From Lepus europaeus (Eukaryota > Chordata > Mammalia > Lagomorpha > Leporidae), in NCBI RefSeq assembly GCF_033115175.1, contig NC_084837.1:88982966-89046965 (forward strand): 64,000 nucleotides of DNA, written 5' to 3'. Position numbers and translations under genes: made by a program. Every line of letters begins with the position of its first letter. Position 1 is the first letter of the stretch. Under the pieces are notes generated by a model. It was given only the letters and a program-made list of their open reading frames with translations, ran no database searches and had not been told where the DNA came from. Positions 37,255-47,897 of this stretch are shown here, piece by piece.

Positions 37255-37950
37255 TCAAAGTCTCCTTCCTCTGCAGCTTCCTCGTTCCAGTTGATGGCTA
37301 CCGACCCTTCAGACTGCTCAGGCCCACAGCTGGAGTCTGCGTCTTCCAGACCTGACGTCAGATCATGTCATTCTTCTGCTTAACACCCTGCGATAGCCCC
37401 CCTCTCAGTATGACAGACTGCAAAGCCCTCAATCATCCGGGCCTCCACCAGTGAGTGACCTGTGCTCTGTAGCCACAGTGAGCTCCCTGACAGTCTTCCC
37501 ACACAGCAGGCACACTCTCACCTGGGGCCTGTGCGGTAGCTTTTCCCACACCAGGTGTGTTCTTCCCAGTCACCCACAGGGTGAAATGTCCTTCGTAGCT
37601 CAACTGTGCAGCTCTCAAGAAGGCCTGCCCTGACCAGCCCACCCCGCAGCCTGCCCCGACCCCTGCACACCGCAGCCTGCCCCGACCATCGCACACCACA
37701 GCCTGCCCTGACCCCCGCACACCACAGCCTGCCCCGCCCACCGCCCACCGCAGCCTGCCCCGACACCCGCACACCGCAGCCTGCCCCGACCCCCGCCCAC
37801 CGCCCACCGCAGCCTGCCCCGACCCCTGCACACCGCAGCCTGCCCCGACCACCACACACCGCAGCCTGCCCAGCAATCTCAGTGCTCCTAACTCTGGTTC
37901 ATTACTTTCTTCCACTTATCTTCTCCTAACATACTATGTAGCTTGCTAAT
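37255..37950 (+). mobile_element. L2 LINE 3' fragment containing a minisatellite
   Basis: Degraded L2: CTTCTGCTTAACACCCTGCGATAGC, then a TTCCCACACCAGGTGTGTTCTTCCC run and AGGCCTGCCCTGACCA. After the repeat array come CTCTGGTTCATTACTTTCTTCC and ACATACTATGTAGCTTGC. The order matches L2 with an expansion at the CCTTCCCTGACCACC site. Confidence 0.75.
37622..37871. repeat. 26-bp GC-rich minisatellite inside L2
   Basis: CAGCCTGCCCCGACC... units begin at 37,647, 37,673, 37,699, 37,725, 37,751, 37,777, 37,810, 37,836 and 37,862. The spacing is 26 bp except one of 33, where CGCCCAC is repeated once more. Open frames here on both strands are by-products. Confidence 0.93.
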
Positions 37951-37969
37951 TAGTTGTATTGTTTTTTTT

Positions 37970-38276
37970 TTTTTTAAGATATACTTGTTTATTTTGAAAG
38001 AGTTAGAGAGAGAGAGGGACAGAGAGAGATCTACCTACCACTACACCCCCTAGATGGCCGTAACAGCCAGTGCTGGGCCAAGCAGAAGCCAGGAACTTCT
38101 TCCAGGTCTTCCAACTGGAAGACAGGGGCCCAAACACTTGGGCCATCTCCTATTGCTTTTCCCAGGCCATTGGCAGGGAGCTGGATCAGAAGTGGAGCAG
38201 CTGGGACTCGAACAGGCACCCATATAGAGAGCAGGTGCTGAAGGTGACTTAACCCACTATGCCACAATGCCGGCAC
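37970..38276 (-). mobile_element. C-type SINE (-)
   Basis: TTTTTAAGATATACTTGTTTATTTTGAAAGAG to GCCACAATGCCGGCACC. Target-site duplication TGTATTGTTT on the left, GTATTGTTT on the right. Confidence 0.9.
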
Positions 38277-38299
38277 CGTATTGTTTAATCGACAATAGT

Positions 38300-38410
38300 C
38301 TCCTATTAGAATGAATGATTCACAAGGGCAGAAATGTTTGTTCATTTGTTCTTTTCACTGACGAAATGCACATAGACCGATGCCTGGCACACAGTAAGTG
38401 TGGCCAAATT
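38300..38410 (+). mobile_element. L2 3'-end fragment
   Basis: TTCACAAGGGCAGAAATGTTTG then ATGCCTGGCACACAGTAAGTG, the L2 3' terminal motif. Confidence 0.7.
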
Positions 38411-38484
38411 CCAGCATACCAGACTTACTCCCAGGGATTAAACACAGACTCTTACAAGTTAGAACTAGATGACTATCATCTACG

Positions 38485-38650
38485 TCAGTGGTTCTCAACC
38501 TTGGCTGCATATATGAATCCCTGGGCACTTAAAAATTATTGTGGCTGCCCCTCCCGTCTGATCTAAATGGTGGGTGAGGCCCAGACAGCACAGGTTTCTA
38601 GAGCTTCCCAGGTAATTCAAATGTGCAGCCAGGGCTGGGAGCCCTTGATG
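38485..38650 (+). mobile_element. MER5-like hAT-Charlie element
   Basis: Begins CAGTGGTTCTCAACCTTGGCTGCATAT; contains TCCCAGGTAATTCAAATGTGCAGCC. Confidence 0.85.
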
Positions 38651-38654
38651 ACGA

Positions 38655-38890
38655 TCAACCTCGTTTTACAAATTATAAATACAGCGCAGAGACGATGAGA
38701 TTTGCCTAGGGGCACACAGCTGAGTGGCACTGTTGTGACTGGAAACTGTCCCTTGATTCTTTGGAGAACAGTGCATAGGAGAAACTTCATCAAGACATAC
38801 AATTTATAAGGCTACATGTTACAGCAGTTAAAAGCACAGTCTTTAAAATGATAAAGACCTATGTCCAAATCGGGCTCTGCTAGTTAACCA
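38655..38890 (+). mobile_element. MIR SINE fragments
   Basis: TTTTACAAATTATAAATACAGC and GATTTGCCTAGGGGCACACAGC, then a second start AAAAGCACAGTCTTT...GGGCTCTGCTAGTTAACC. Confidence 0.6.
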
Positions 38891-38894
38891 GCTA

Positions 38895-39058
38895 TCATTA
38901 GTGGTTCTCAAATTTTACTGTGTATTATAATCACCAGGAGATAATTTACTGGGGAGGATTCTGGAAATCTCTATGCCTAGGACTCACACTATACCATTTA
39001 ATTCAGAATCTTTAGGAGTCAGATCAAGACAGAAGCAGGCAGTGAACTTTAAAAGTTC
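38895..39058 (+). mobile_element. MER5-like element, left part
   Basis: AGTGGTTCTCAAATTTTACTGTG and TTCAGAATCTTTAGGAG; the matching 3' end, CCCCAGGTGATTCTCATGTGC...GTCTGAGAATTC, appears only at 39,990, beyond three later insertions. Confidence 0.8.
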
Positions 39059-39063
39059 ATCAA

Positions 39064-39350
39064 CGGGTGAGTGTTGGGGTGCGGTGGGTTAAGCCACCAC
39101 GTAGGATGCCCGCATCTCATATCGGAGCGCAGGCTCAAGTCCTGGCTCCTTCACTTCAGATCCAGCTTCCTGCTAATATACCTGGAAAACTGCAGACGAC
39201 AGCTCAAGTACCTGGACCCATGACACCCACGAAGGAGACCTGGATGGAGGCTCCTGTCTTCACCCTGGCTGCTGTAGCCTTTTGCAAAGTAAACCAATGG
39301 ATGGAAGCTCAGGCTCTCTGCCTTTCAAATAAGTAAATCTTTTTTAAAAG
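39064..39350 (+). mobile_element. Older C-type SINE (+)
   Basis: GTGAGTGTTGGGGTGCGGTGGG start and CTTTCAAATAAGTAAATC tail; inserted in MER5. Confidence 0.8.
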
Positions 39351-39359
39351 GTTAATGAA

Positions 39360-39744
39360 GGGGCCAGCGCTGTGGCGTAGTGGGTAATGCCGCTGCCTGC
39401 AGTACCAGCATCCCATATGGGCGCTGGTTCAAGTCTCGGCTGCTCAGCTTCCTATCCAGCTCTCTGCTATGGCCTGGGAAAGCAGCAGAAGATGGCCCAA
39501 GTCCTTGGGCCCCTGCAGCTCCATGGAAGACCCGGAAGAAGCTCCTGGCTCCTGGCTTCAGATTGGCTCAGCTCCAGCCATTGCAGCCAACTGGGGAGTG
39601 AACCCCAGAGAGAGGATGAAGACCTCTCTCTCTCTCTCTGCCTCTCCTCTCTCTGCCACCCCTTCTCTCTCTGTGTAACTTTGACTTTCAAGTAAAATAA
39701 ATAAATCTTAAAAAAAAAAAAAAAAGAAAGAAAGAAAAGAAAAC
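39360..39744 (+). mobile_element. CSINE type A (+)
   Basis: GGGGCCAGCGCTGTGGCGTAG start; long CT-rich region; A-tail with (GAAA)n. Confidence 0.92.
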
Positions 39745-39771
39745 TAGTGGCAAGCAAAATGGTAGGTCAAG

Positions 39772-39983
39772 AACTTTTTAAAAAAGTTAATGAAAAGGTA
39801 AGATTAAAAGATGTTTCTTTTGGTGTAAATTTTTTTGAACTCACATAATTTATTCATAGTACACATTTTCCATGAACTTTTTAATGAAAACCATATGCAG
39901 AGATTTTTGTAAAAGTTTGTATCAAAATAAATTTATATTTTAATTCCTTTTTCCACAAACTTTTTGAAGCCTTCTTATATTTC
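39772..39983. mobile_element. Mariner-like MITE
   Basis: Contains TTTCCATGAACTTTTT, a TTGTATCAAAATAAATTTATATTTT core and the end CCACAAACTTTTTGAAGCC. It is possibly two overlapping fragments. Confidence 0.65.
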
Positions 39984-40035
39984 TTAAAATCCCCCAGGTG
40001 ATTCTCATGTGCAAGCAAGTCTGAGAATTCATAAG
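39984..40035 (+). mobile_element. MER5-like element, right part
   Basis: CCCCCAGGTGATTCTCATGTGC then AAGTCTGAGAATTC, the 3' end of the element begun at 38,895. Confidence 0.7.
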
Positions 40036-40129
40036 CTAAATGACCTGGGCAATTACTGGGTCTCTTAAGCCTTGCTCATATGACTATCCCGAGGATTAAA
40101 TAAGATGATGTATATGTGTAAGCAACTGC

Positions 40130-41186
40130 TATTACATGATTGTTACCTCTCTCCTTTCTAAGCCACCACTGCCGTCCACCACTGCATTACCCTCATCAGT
40201 GTTCTTTCCTTCCTCTTCCTCTCTACTGCTATGTGGTCCCCATATCACAGAATTCAGCCCTCTCGAAGCACACAGTGTAGCGAAGCACACAGTATACTCA
40301 CAAACTCTCCAATCACCATCACCATCTAACGCCAGAACATCCTTATCATCCCAGAAAGAAAGCCCAGACCCATTAGCAACCTCTCTCAGCACCTGGGAAC
40401 CACTAACCTACTTTCTGGCTGTAGGAACTTAACTATTCTGGACATTCCATATAAATGGAATCATATAATATGTTGCCTTTTGTGTGCGGCTTTTTTCACT
40501 TAGCATAACGTTTTTCAGGTTCATCCACACTGAGCAGGTATCTACTCTTTGCTTCTTTTTACAGCTAAATAATATTCCACTGTATAGATCCAAGCACATT
40601 TTGTTCTCAGTAGCTATTTCCACTTTCTGGCTCCTATGAGGAGTATTGCTATGAACACCTGTACGCGATTTTTTGCATAGACATGTTTAGATTTGCTTGG
40701 GTATACACCCAGAACAGAACTGTTGGGTCATAAGGTAATTCTACGTTTAATTTTTTGAACAACTGCTGCTTTTCCAAAGTGGCTGCAGCGCCACCTCACA
40801 TTCCCCCCAGCAGTGCAGGGTTCTAATTTCTCCGCGTCCTCTCTGACACCCAGTGGGTGTGAGGTGCCAGCTCATCATAGCGGTGATCTGCACATTTCTA
40901 ATGACTAAGATCTGTAGCTTGTTATGTGCGACTGCCATTTGTGCATCTTCTTTGGAGAAACACCTGCTCAAATTCTTTGTCATTTTTCAAGGGATTTATT
41001 ATGGCTCCTGATTATTGACTTGTAAAAGTTATTTATAAGATACTAGCTATTAAATGTAAGTTTTACAAATACTTTCTCTCATTTTGAGAGTTATCTTTCA
41101 TTTTCCTGATAGCGTCCTTTGAAGCACCAAAGTTTTTAATTTTGATCAAGTCCAAGTTGTCTTTCTCTGGTTGCATGTGTATTTTT
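40130..41186 (-). mobile_element. Old L1 (L1MA/L1MB-type) 3' portion (-)
   Basis: Hallmark segments in reverse orientation: ATTCTGGACATTCCATATAAATGG, AATAATATTCCACTGTATAG, CCAAAGTGGCTGCAGCGCC and GTCCTTTGAAGCACCAAAGTTTTTAATTTTGAT. This covers the end of ORF2 and the 3' UTR. The reading frame is broken many times. It is in the same orientation as AAGAB. Confidence 0.9.
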
Positions 41187-41485
41187 AAGTATTTTTAAGA
41201 AAGAGACTCATTTTATTTGAAAGGCATCATGGCAGGGAGAAGGAAGGAGAGAGATGGATATCTTCCATCCGCTGGTTCACTCCCCATATGCCTGCAACAG
41301 CAGGGGCTAGGCCACGCCAAGGCCAGTCAGGAACTCCATCTGGGTTTCCCAGGCGGGTGGCGGGAGTTCAAGCATCTGAGCCATCATCCACCGCCTCCCA
41401 GGTGCACTAACCGGAAGCTGCATGGGAAGTGCAGAGTAGTCATCCCAAGCAGTGGCTTAATCCACTGTGCCAAGACCCATCCCAC
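41187..41485 (-). mobile_element. Older C-type SINE (-)
   Basis: Ends GCCAAGACCCATCCC; it abuts the L1 and is highly diverged. Confidence 0.75.
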
Positions 41486-42094
41486 ATTGCTCATTACTTT
41501 TTAAGGAAAGAGATGAAAGGCAAAAAGTATGAAGATGTCCTGTAAGTAAACTATTCAGACTTGATGTGGTAAGTCAAGCCAGGTCAAAAGAACGTAGCTT
41601 GCCACCATTTAAATCATGAATTCCTATTCGGGAAGCACATCCACTTTATCTCAGTAAAGGGCAGGAAAGAAGCTAATCATCTTCAAGTTACCAGATTTTC
41701 AAATTAAATATTTGATCCCTGAATGCCAAGTCCAAGAAATTGTTAAAAACAAACAAACCATAGTCAGATTTGCATGTTTTCTATGCTTTTATCTTAACAT
41801 CTAAACTTTCATAGTCTTTACTTGAACTGGAATTGTTTTTCCGAACACTTAAAATAGATTTTTTTAAAGTTACAAACTAATATTTTTCTACAATTATACA
41901 AATGTAAAAAATAGCCTGGCATAAATGTGGTGTTCTAATACTGCTTAGTAAATACTAGACCATACAGAATCCCAAATAATGAACTGGGATTAAGCAAATT
42001 TCCCCAAGTAATAATCCAAAGAGTCAATTGTTATCATTATAATTTTTCTAACCAAAACAACAAAAAACAAGTCCTGAGTCCTAAAAATGTTACC

Positions 42095-42412
42095 CAGGGG
42101 TAGGCATGAGGTACATGATGGAGGTGCCACTCGGGACAACCACATCCCATGTTGGAGCACCTGGGTTGGAGTCCCAGCCCTGTTCTGGATTCCAGCTTCC
42201 TGCTGGTGTGGGTCCTGGGAGGTGGCAGGTGATGGCTTGAGTGGCTGGGCCCCTACCACTGCGGGGAAGGCCCAGACTGAGTTCCCAGCTCCTTGTTGCA
42301 TTCTGGCCCAACCCCAGCTGTTGCAGGCATTTGGGAGTGAACCAGAGAAAACCAGATTTGTGTTGGCTTCTCTGCCTCTCAGATAAAAAATTAATAAACA
42401 AGAAAAAGAATT
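42095..42412 (+). mobile_element. Older C-type SINE (+)
   Basis: GGGGTAGGCATGAGG start, CTGCCTCTCAGATAAAAAATTAATAAAC tail. Confidence 0.75.
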
Positions 42413-43351
42413 CCTGAAAGAAAAGTTATCCAATACCTGTAATATTTTTCTTTATTTTGTCAAACCAACTTTCTGATGTTCAAAAAATAACTGCTTTCGA
42501 AAGCTTTTCTGAGTAGCAATGGTTGCAGAATATCAATGAAGTTAATGCCACTGAACTATGCACTAAAATGGTTAAAATGGTGGATTTTATTTGTATATTT
42601 GACCACAAGAAAAGAGAGTAAGAGAAAGAAGGAGTCGAGAGGACAAAGATTTCTAAAATAAAGAAACAGCTGGCAGGCAACATTTGGACATTCAAGAAAA
42701 GCCTGCGGAGGAGAGCCGGGGTCCCGGGCTGGTGGGACGAGCCCCCAGCGAAGCGGGGTTCCATAGCAGCACAGCAGGGAGGTTACTGTGGGAGGGTAAC
42801 ACAGCCCACCACCCAGGGCTCTGTCTCTAAAGGACATGCCTCCCTCGCACCAAGGCCTGGGCTGTGCCCACATGTCATCGTGCACCTGCACACAGGGTTC
42901 CACCTCCAGAGACCACCTCGGCCAGCATCCTCTTAAATTAACAGCAGTATTTTAGCTTTTGGTTACTGGCAAACTGAAGTCCTACTACTACAGAAAGAAA
43001 AGAGGAAGGCAAAAACACTTTACAACAAAGAGCTATGAAAAATCTATAATATGCCTCTGTCTTGCTGTTGTTCGAAGAATACTGTGCGTCTACAGCAAGT
43101 AGCATGGCGTTTTTAAAGAAAATGCTTTTGATACACTTCCAAAGTAAAAAAGTACATTCATTCAGTTTCTAAATTTATAGCCAAAAATGTAAATTACAAA
43201 TCAGCAGCTCTTTAAGTTATGAACTTGGGGGCCAGATTCCCTAAACAATGATTAAAGCCAAGTAATCTTTCCTGAAAATAGCTCTCATAAATCTAGCAAC
43301 CATCACTGAATATAATTTTATTCTAAATTGATTCAGTTTAGGTACCACATA

Positions 43352-43750
43352 TTTTTTTTTCCAAAGATTTATTTATTTGAAAGGCTGAATTACAGAAAGA
43401 GAAGAGAGAGGAGAGAGAGGAGAGAAGAGAGAGAGGAGAGAAGAAAGAGAGGAGAGAGAGGAGAGAGAGGAGAGGGGAGAGGGGAGAGGGGAGAGAGAGG
43501 GAGAGGGGAGAGAGAGAGAGAGAGAAAGAGGTCTTCTATCCACTGGTTCACTCCCCAGATGGCCACGACAGCCAGGGCTGGGCCAGGCTGAAGCCAGGAG
43601 CCTGGAGCTCCATCCAGGTCTCTGACATGGGTGGCAGGGGCCCAAGTACTTGATGCATCTTCCGCTGCTTTCCCAGCACATTACCAGGGAGATGGATGGG
43701 CAGCAGAATAGCCATGACTGAAACCAGTACTCATATGGGATGCCGGCCCC
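43352..43750 (-). mobile_element. CSINE type A (-) with expanded (GA)n
   Basis: CAAAGATTTATTTATTTGAAAGGC is followed by a purine tract of about 135 bp (43,395-43,531; GAGAGAG and GGGGAGAGG variants) and ends ATGCCGGCCCC. The tract is an expansion of the SINE's own CT-rich segment. Confidence 0.9.
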
Positions 43751-43756
43751 AAACAC

Positions 43757-44067
43757 CACATCTTTTTTATTTTTTTAAGATTTATTTATTTATTGGAAAG
43801 GCAGAGTTAGAGAGAGGCAGCGGCAGAGGCAGAGAGATAGCCGTAACAGCTAGAGCTGAGCTGATCTGAAGCCAGAAACCAGGAGCTTCTCCTGTGTCTC
43901 CCACATGGGTGCAGGGGCCCAAGGACTTAGACCATCCTTTACTGCTTTCCCAGGACATAGCAGAGAGCTGAATTGGAAGTGGAGCAGCTGGGACTTGAAC
44001 TGGCACCCATATGGGATGCCGGCACTGCAGGTGGCAGTTTTACCCACTATGCCACAGCGCTGGCCCC
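43757..44067 (-). mobile_element. CSINE type A (-)
   Basis: Head-to-tail with the previous copy; ends CCACAGCGCTGGCCCC. CACCACATCTT and CACTGCATCTT flank it. Confidence 0.9.
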
Positions 44068-44213
44068 AAGCACTGCATCTTAAACTTGTTTTTATAGCAT
44101 AAACAGTAGAGTAATGCCTCACTATCGTTAAATGCTCAACAAGGTTTTCATGAATGAATGAATGGGAAAGACTTCTTTTGTTTCTTTGTTTTGCTAACAG
44201 GAAGATGAGAATA

Positions 44214-44551
44214 GGGGCTGGCAGTGTGGCACAACAGGTTCAGCTACCATCTGCAGTGCGGGCATCCCAAATGGGAGCTGGTTCAAGTCACAATTGCTCC
44301 ACTTCCAATCTAGCTTCCTGCTAATGGCCTGGGAAAGTACCAGAAGATGGCCCAAGTCCTTGGGTCCCTGCAATTGCGTGGGAGAACCAGAAGAAGCTCC
44401 TGGGTCCTGGCTTCAGATCGCCATAGCTCCAGCCATTGAGGCCATCTGGGGAGTGAACCAGCAGATAGAAGACCTCTCTCTCTTTCTCTGCCTCTGCCTC
44501 TGTGTAACTCTGCCTTTCAAATAAACAAATAAATTAAAAAAAAAAAAAAGA
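44214..44551 (+). mobile_element. CSINE type A (+)
   Basis: GGGGCTGGCAGTGTGGCAC start; tail TGCCTTTCAAATAAACAAATAAATT(A)n. GATGAGAATA and GATGACAATA flank it. Confidence 0.92.
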
Positions 44552-45055
44552 TGACAATATAGGCAACACCTCCTTGTCCTTCTAGATCTATAGGGCTGTA
44601 TTTTGGTTGCTATAACAATCAAAGATAATCTAATCTCTGTAATTTGACTTGATACAGACATTAGATTTTTCTCTAGAAAGAAAAAAGGGAAGAAGGAGAG
44701 AGGGGGAAAAGAGAAAGGAAGGAGAACGGTAGCATGCCAGAAGGAGCTTCTCCAGTAATGACGAGGGTCAGAGCCCACCTCAGGCAGGCTACAGGGTGCC
44801 AATCTCACATAACACTCGGTGTCTACAAAAACCGAGATGAAAGATTTAACTCCTAAAACTGATCTTCCACTTGACCTTTTATCTCAGGGAAGATGGAATG
44901 AGCTCACTGTGAAATAAGACTTTTCTCACCCCTTTCTGGAGTGTCTCATCTAACATGGCATACTTTTTCAGACAGCCAAGAGCTGTAAGAGAGAAAAACA
45001 CTGAACAGGTAGCAATTCCTAATGGAATAGGTTATGGACTACACTGTATCTCCAC

Positions 45056-45362
45056 AGGGCCAACATTGTGGCACAGCGGATTAAGCTGCCACCTGCAATG
45101 CCGTTATCCCATATGGGCACCTGTTCAAGTCCTGGCTGTTTCACTTCTGATCCAGCTCCCTGCTAATGTGTTTGGGAAAGCAGTGGATGACCCAAGTGTC
45201 TGGGCCCCTGCCACCCAGGGGAGACCCAGAAGAAGCTCCTGGCTCCTGGCTTTGGCCTGACCCAGGCCTGGCTGTTACAGTCATTTGGAGAGTGAACCAC
45301 AAATGGAAGATCTGTTTCCTTTTCTCTAACTAGGCTTTTCCAATAAATAAATAAATAAATGG
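45056..45362 (+). mobile_element. CSINE type A (+)
   Basis: GGGCCAACATTGTGGCACAG start, (AAAT)n tail; moderately diverged. Confidence 0.88.
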
Positions 45363-45399
45363 GAGGAGGGAGAAAGAAAAATGAACTGTATCTTCTCCA

Positions 45400-45800
45400 T
45401 ATTTATATATTAAACTCCTAACCTCCAGGACCTCAAAATGTGAACTTACTTGAAGACAGGCTTGTGGTAGACATAATTGAAATGGGTCAGGCCGCAGTAC
45501 AGTGGACCCTTACTTCAGTATCACTGTTGTCCCTTCAAAGAGGGAGAATCTGGACACAGGCACACAAGGAGAATGCCACGAGAAGACAGGAGCTATGCTG
45601 CCACGAGCCAAGGATCCCGCAGAAGCCGGGAGACCTGGAACTGCTCCTTCCCTAGCACCTCCAGAGGGATCGTGGTCCTGCTGACACCTTGACTTCGAAC
45701 TTCTGGCTTCCGGGAACTGTGAAGCAACATGTTCCTGTTACACTAAGCCATTCAATTTGTGGTGCTTTGCTGCTGTGATCCTAACAAACTAACGCAGACT
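45400..45800 (+). mobile_element. MLT1-type solitary LTR (ERVL-MaLR)
   Basis: TTAAACTCCTAACCTCCAGGACCTCAAAATGTGA, AGAATCTGGACACAGGCACACAAGGAGAATGCC, GACACCTTGACTTCGAACTTCTGGC and TTGTGGTGCTTTGCTGCTG...CCTAACAAACTAACGCAG follow the MLT1A order. It is non-coding and old. A TACAGTGGACCCTTACTTCAG segment is unexplained. Confidence 0.8.
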
Positions 45801-45999
45801 CTTAGAGCCCAGCGTGTGCCAACTGGTCTATGCCTCTCAGACCACAGTTTAATCCAGCCTTCTGCCACAACGCTCCCTGACTTAAGACTCTTCCAGCTCC
45901 TTCAACTGCCAACCCATCCCCCAGATCCCCACACCACCATCACATTAATCTTTCAAGGATGACAACATCTTTGTATCACCCCCTTAGTAAAAATCTCCA

Positions 46000-46322
46000 G
46001 GGGTGGATGTTTGGCCTAGTGGCTATGATGTCAGTTAGGATGACCATATCCTATGCTGCAGTATCTGGATTTCATATGTGGCTCTGGCTCCTGACTCCAG
46101 TTTCCTGCTAATGGACTCTAGGAACCAAATAATTGGGTTCCTGTCACTCACATGGGAGACCTGGATTAAGTTTCTTGTTCCTGGCTTCAGCCTACCCCAG
46201 TCCCAGCCATTGCAGCTGCTGTAGGCTTTGGGGAGCATATCAGTGTTGACAGAAGTACGTGTGCCTGCCCTCCCCACTCCCTTCAATTAATAAGTAAAAA
46301 TATTTTAAAGTAGCAAAAAAAA
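46000..46322 (+). mobile_element. Older C-type SINE (+)
   Basis: GGGGTGGATGTTTGGCCTAGTGG start, of the same old variant as at 10,220; ends AATAAGTAAAAATATTTTAAAG. Confidence 0.82.
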
Positions 46323-46385
46323 CCTCGAGCAATTCACCTGTTCCTGCAGCAAAAAGCCCATCCTCCTGCCTTGTATTCAAACTTC

Positions 46386-46421
46386 TTTTTTTTTTTTTTT
46401 CCTTTTAAGATTTATTTATTT
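46386..46421 (-). mobile_element. CSINE (-), tail part (split)
   Basis: Oligo-T plus CCTTTTAAGATTTATTTATTTA, the tail of the - strand copy that resumes at 46,748. Confidence 0.82.
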
Positions 46422-46745
46422 AGGGAGCTGGTGCTGTAGCATAGTGGGTAAAGCTGCTGTCAGCAGTGCTGGCATCCCATATGGGTGCCAGTTTGAGACC
46501 CAGCTGCTCCACTTCTGATCCAGCTTTCTGCTATGGCCTGGGAAAGCAGTGGAATCTGGCCCAAGTGCTTGGGCCCCTGCACCTGTGTGGGAGACCGGGG
46601 AAAAAACTCCTGGCTTTGGATCGACCCAGCATTCTGGCCATTGAGGCCATTTGGGGAGTGAATCAGCAGACAGAAGATCAATCGATCGATCGATCTCTCT
46701 CTCTCTGCCTCTGCCTCTCTGTAAATCTGCCTTTCAAATAAATAA
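46422..46745 (+). mobile_element. CSINE type A (+), nested
   Basis: GGGAGCTGGTGCTGTAGCATAG start. It is inserted in the tail of a - strand copy; TTTATTTATTTA-like sequence is duplicated on both sides. It contains an (ATCG)n run at 46,678-46,697. Confidence 0.88.
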
Positions 46746-46747
46746 GG

Positions 46748-47056
46748 AGTCATTTATTTATTTGAAAGGAAGGCTGACAAAGAAAGGAGAGACAGAGAGA
46801 AAGAGATCTTCCATCCACTGGTTCTCTCCCAAAATGGCTGCAACAGTCCTGGCCAACGCTAGGAGCCTAGAACTCCATCCAGGTCTCCCACATGGGTAAT
46901 AGGAGCTCAAGTCCTTGGGCCACCTTTCACTGCTTTCCCAGGTGCATTAGCAGGGAGCTGGATCAGAAACTGAGCAGAGAGAACCTGAACCGGTGCTCAT
47001 GTGAGAAGCCAGTATTGCAGGTAGTGGCTTAACCTGACATGCTACAACTTCGGTCC
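46748..47056 (-). mobile_element. CSINE (-), body (split)
   Basis: CATTTATTTATTTGAAAGG to CTACAACTTCGGTCCC; completes the split copy. Confidence 0.82.
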
Positions 47057-47623
47057 CTTAGGTCAAAGTAGCTGTGGTAGTTAGGCAAGATTCCCTAGTG
47101 AGCCTAGAACACACTCATATAGCCATTATTCACGATGCTCTCCTCCCCTGCTTGCCATTGTCCCTTTTACCAACCCCAATCTTGACCATCCCATGAAGAC
47201 TACTGTCAGGACCCTCTTTTTCCCTGGAGCTTTCTCTATACACACAAGGTTAATGCAGAGGTGACATGTCTGACGCTATGCACTTACGGCCTCCGTCAGC
47301 CATCTGCACTCATCAGCCTAGGTGCACGCTTGGATACCACTGCAGAACTAGGAGACCTTAAGGACAGAGGCCAGGTCTTCCAAGGTTGGGGGTAGTTCTC
47401 GAAGCCAACAACAATGCCACACGCATTACAAGGATCTGCTACATTTGTACTGAACAAACTCCTAAACACATGTTTAAAATCCCTAGCAATGCTACTTTTG
47501 GCTCTTCCTTCCAACTGAAGACTTGAGAATTGGACTTCATATAATCCTAACGGTTCCACATATATTCAAATAATTTAAAACTTAACAATAAACGGGGTGT
47601 GGAGGGAGAGTCCAGTTACTTAC
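47057..47623 (-). other. AAGAB: Single-copy part of AAGAB intron 5 next to exon 5
   Basis: Nothing recognised: no repeat, no splice-flanked coding segment. Confidence 0.7.
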
Positions 47624-47707
47624 CATTCTTCATCACGACATTGGACCAGACGTTGGCATTCAGGGCCTGTATGATTCGCTTTACTCCTGTGGATTCTGGG
47701 AAGTCGT
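47624..47707 (-). CDS. AAGAB: AAGAB exon 5
   Basis: 84 nt with acceptor CTTCCCGATCAG and donor AATG/GTAAGT. Two bases complete Asp, then [17 protein letters not shown] and [10 protein letters not shown], and one base starts the next Asp. The preceding exon contributes the acidic EED, so the acidic EEDDD run before FPES is created across this junction. [16 protein letters not shown] is the end of the GTPase-like domain. Confidence 0.97.
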
Positions 47708-47769
47708 CTGATCGGGAAGGAGAAATTTATTTTACACACATAACTCGTACTTACATACACAGCCAAACA

Positions 47770-47897
47770 TATAAGGGGGCTTCAAAAAGTTCATGGAAAA
47801 TGGGCATTACAGAAAAAAATCACGTATAGATTTCAAAAATTTTTTGCACCAAAGTAAAATTATTTCTTATTTTGGAAAATGGAATTCCATTTCCACA
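47770..47897. mobile_element. Mariner-like MITE, left part
   Basis: Left end AGGGGGCTTCAAAAAGTTCATGG; core TTTCAAAAATTTTTTGCACCAAAGT. Continues after the SINE. Confidence 0.75.

Larger units (their letters stand above)
20783..47623 (-). other. AAGAB: AAGAB intron 5 (26.8 kb)
   Basis: The largest intron in the window. It is packed with CSINEs in both orientations, two minisatellites, a rearranged L1 insertion, an old L1M, L2 remnants, MER5 copies and a solitary MLT1-type LTR. The stretches 20,783-21,978, 25,960-26,030, 26,200-27,345, 30,480-33,300, 41,500-42,090 and 42,420-43,350 show nothing I recognise beyond A/T-rich or single-copy sequence. No cryptic exon is supported. Confidence 0.93.

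Noticed and set aside
37433-37929. Gly/Cys/Arg-rich and Pro/His-rich open frames of 80-160 codons
   Set aside because: They are the translations of the 26-bp minisatellite inside L2.
40130-41186. Reverse transcriptase gene
   Set aside because: It is the 3' end of an old, multiply broken L1 with no long frame; only a repeat annotation is justified.
45400-45800. Endogenous retroviral coding sequence
   Set aside because: Only a solitary MLT1-type LTR is present; no gag, pol or env remnant was seen on either side.
46678-46697. GATC-rich run as a possible regulatory or replication signal
   Set aside because: It is a short (ATCG)n expansion inside a CSINE; no further structure supports a function.
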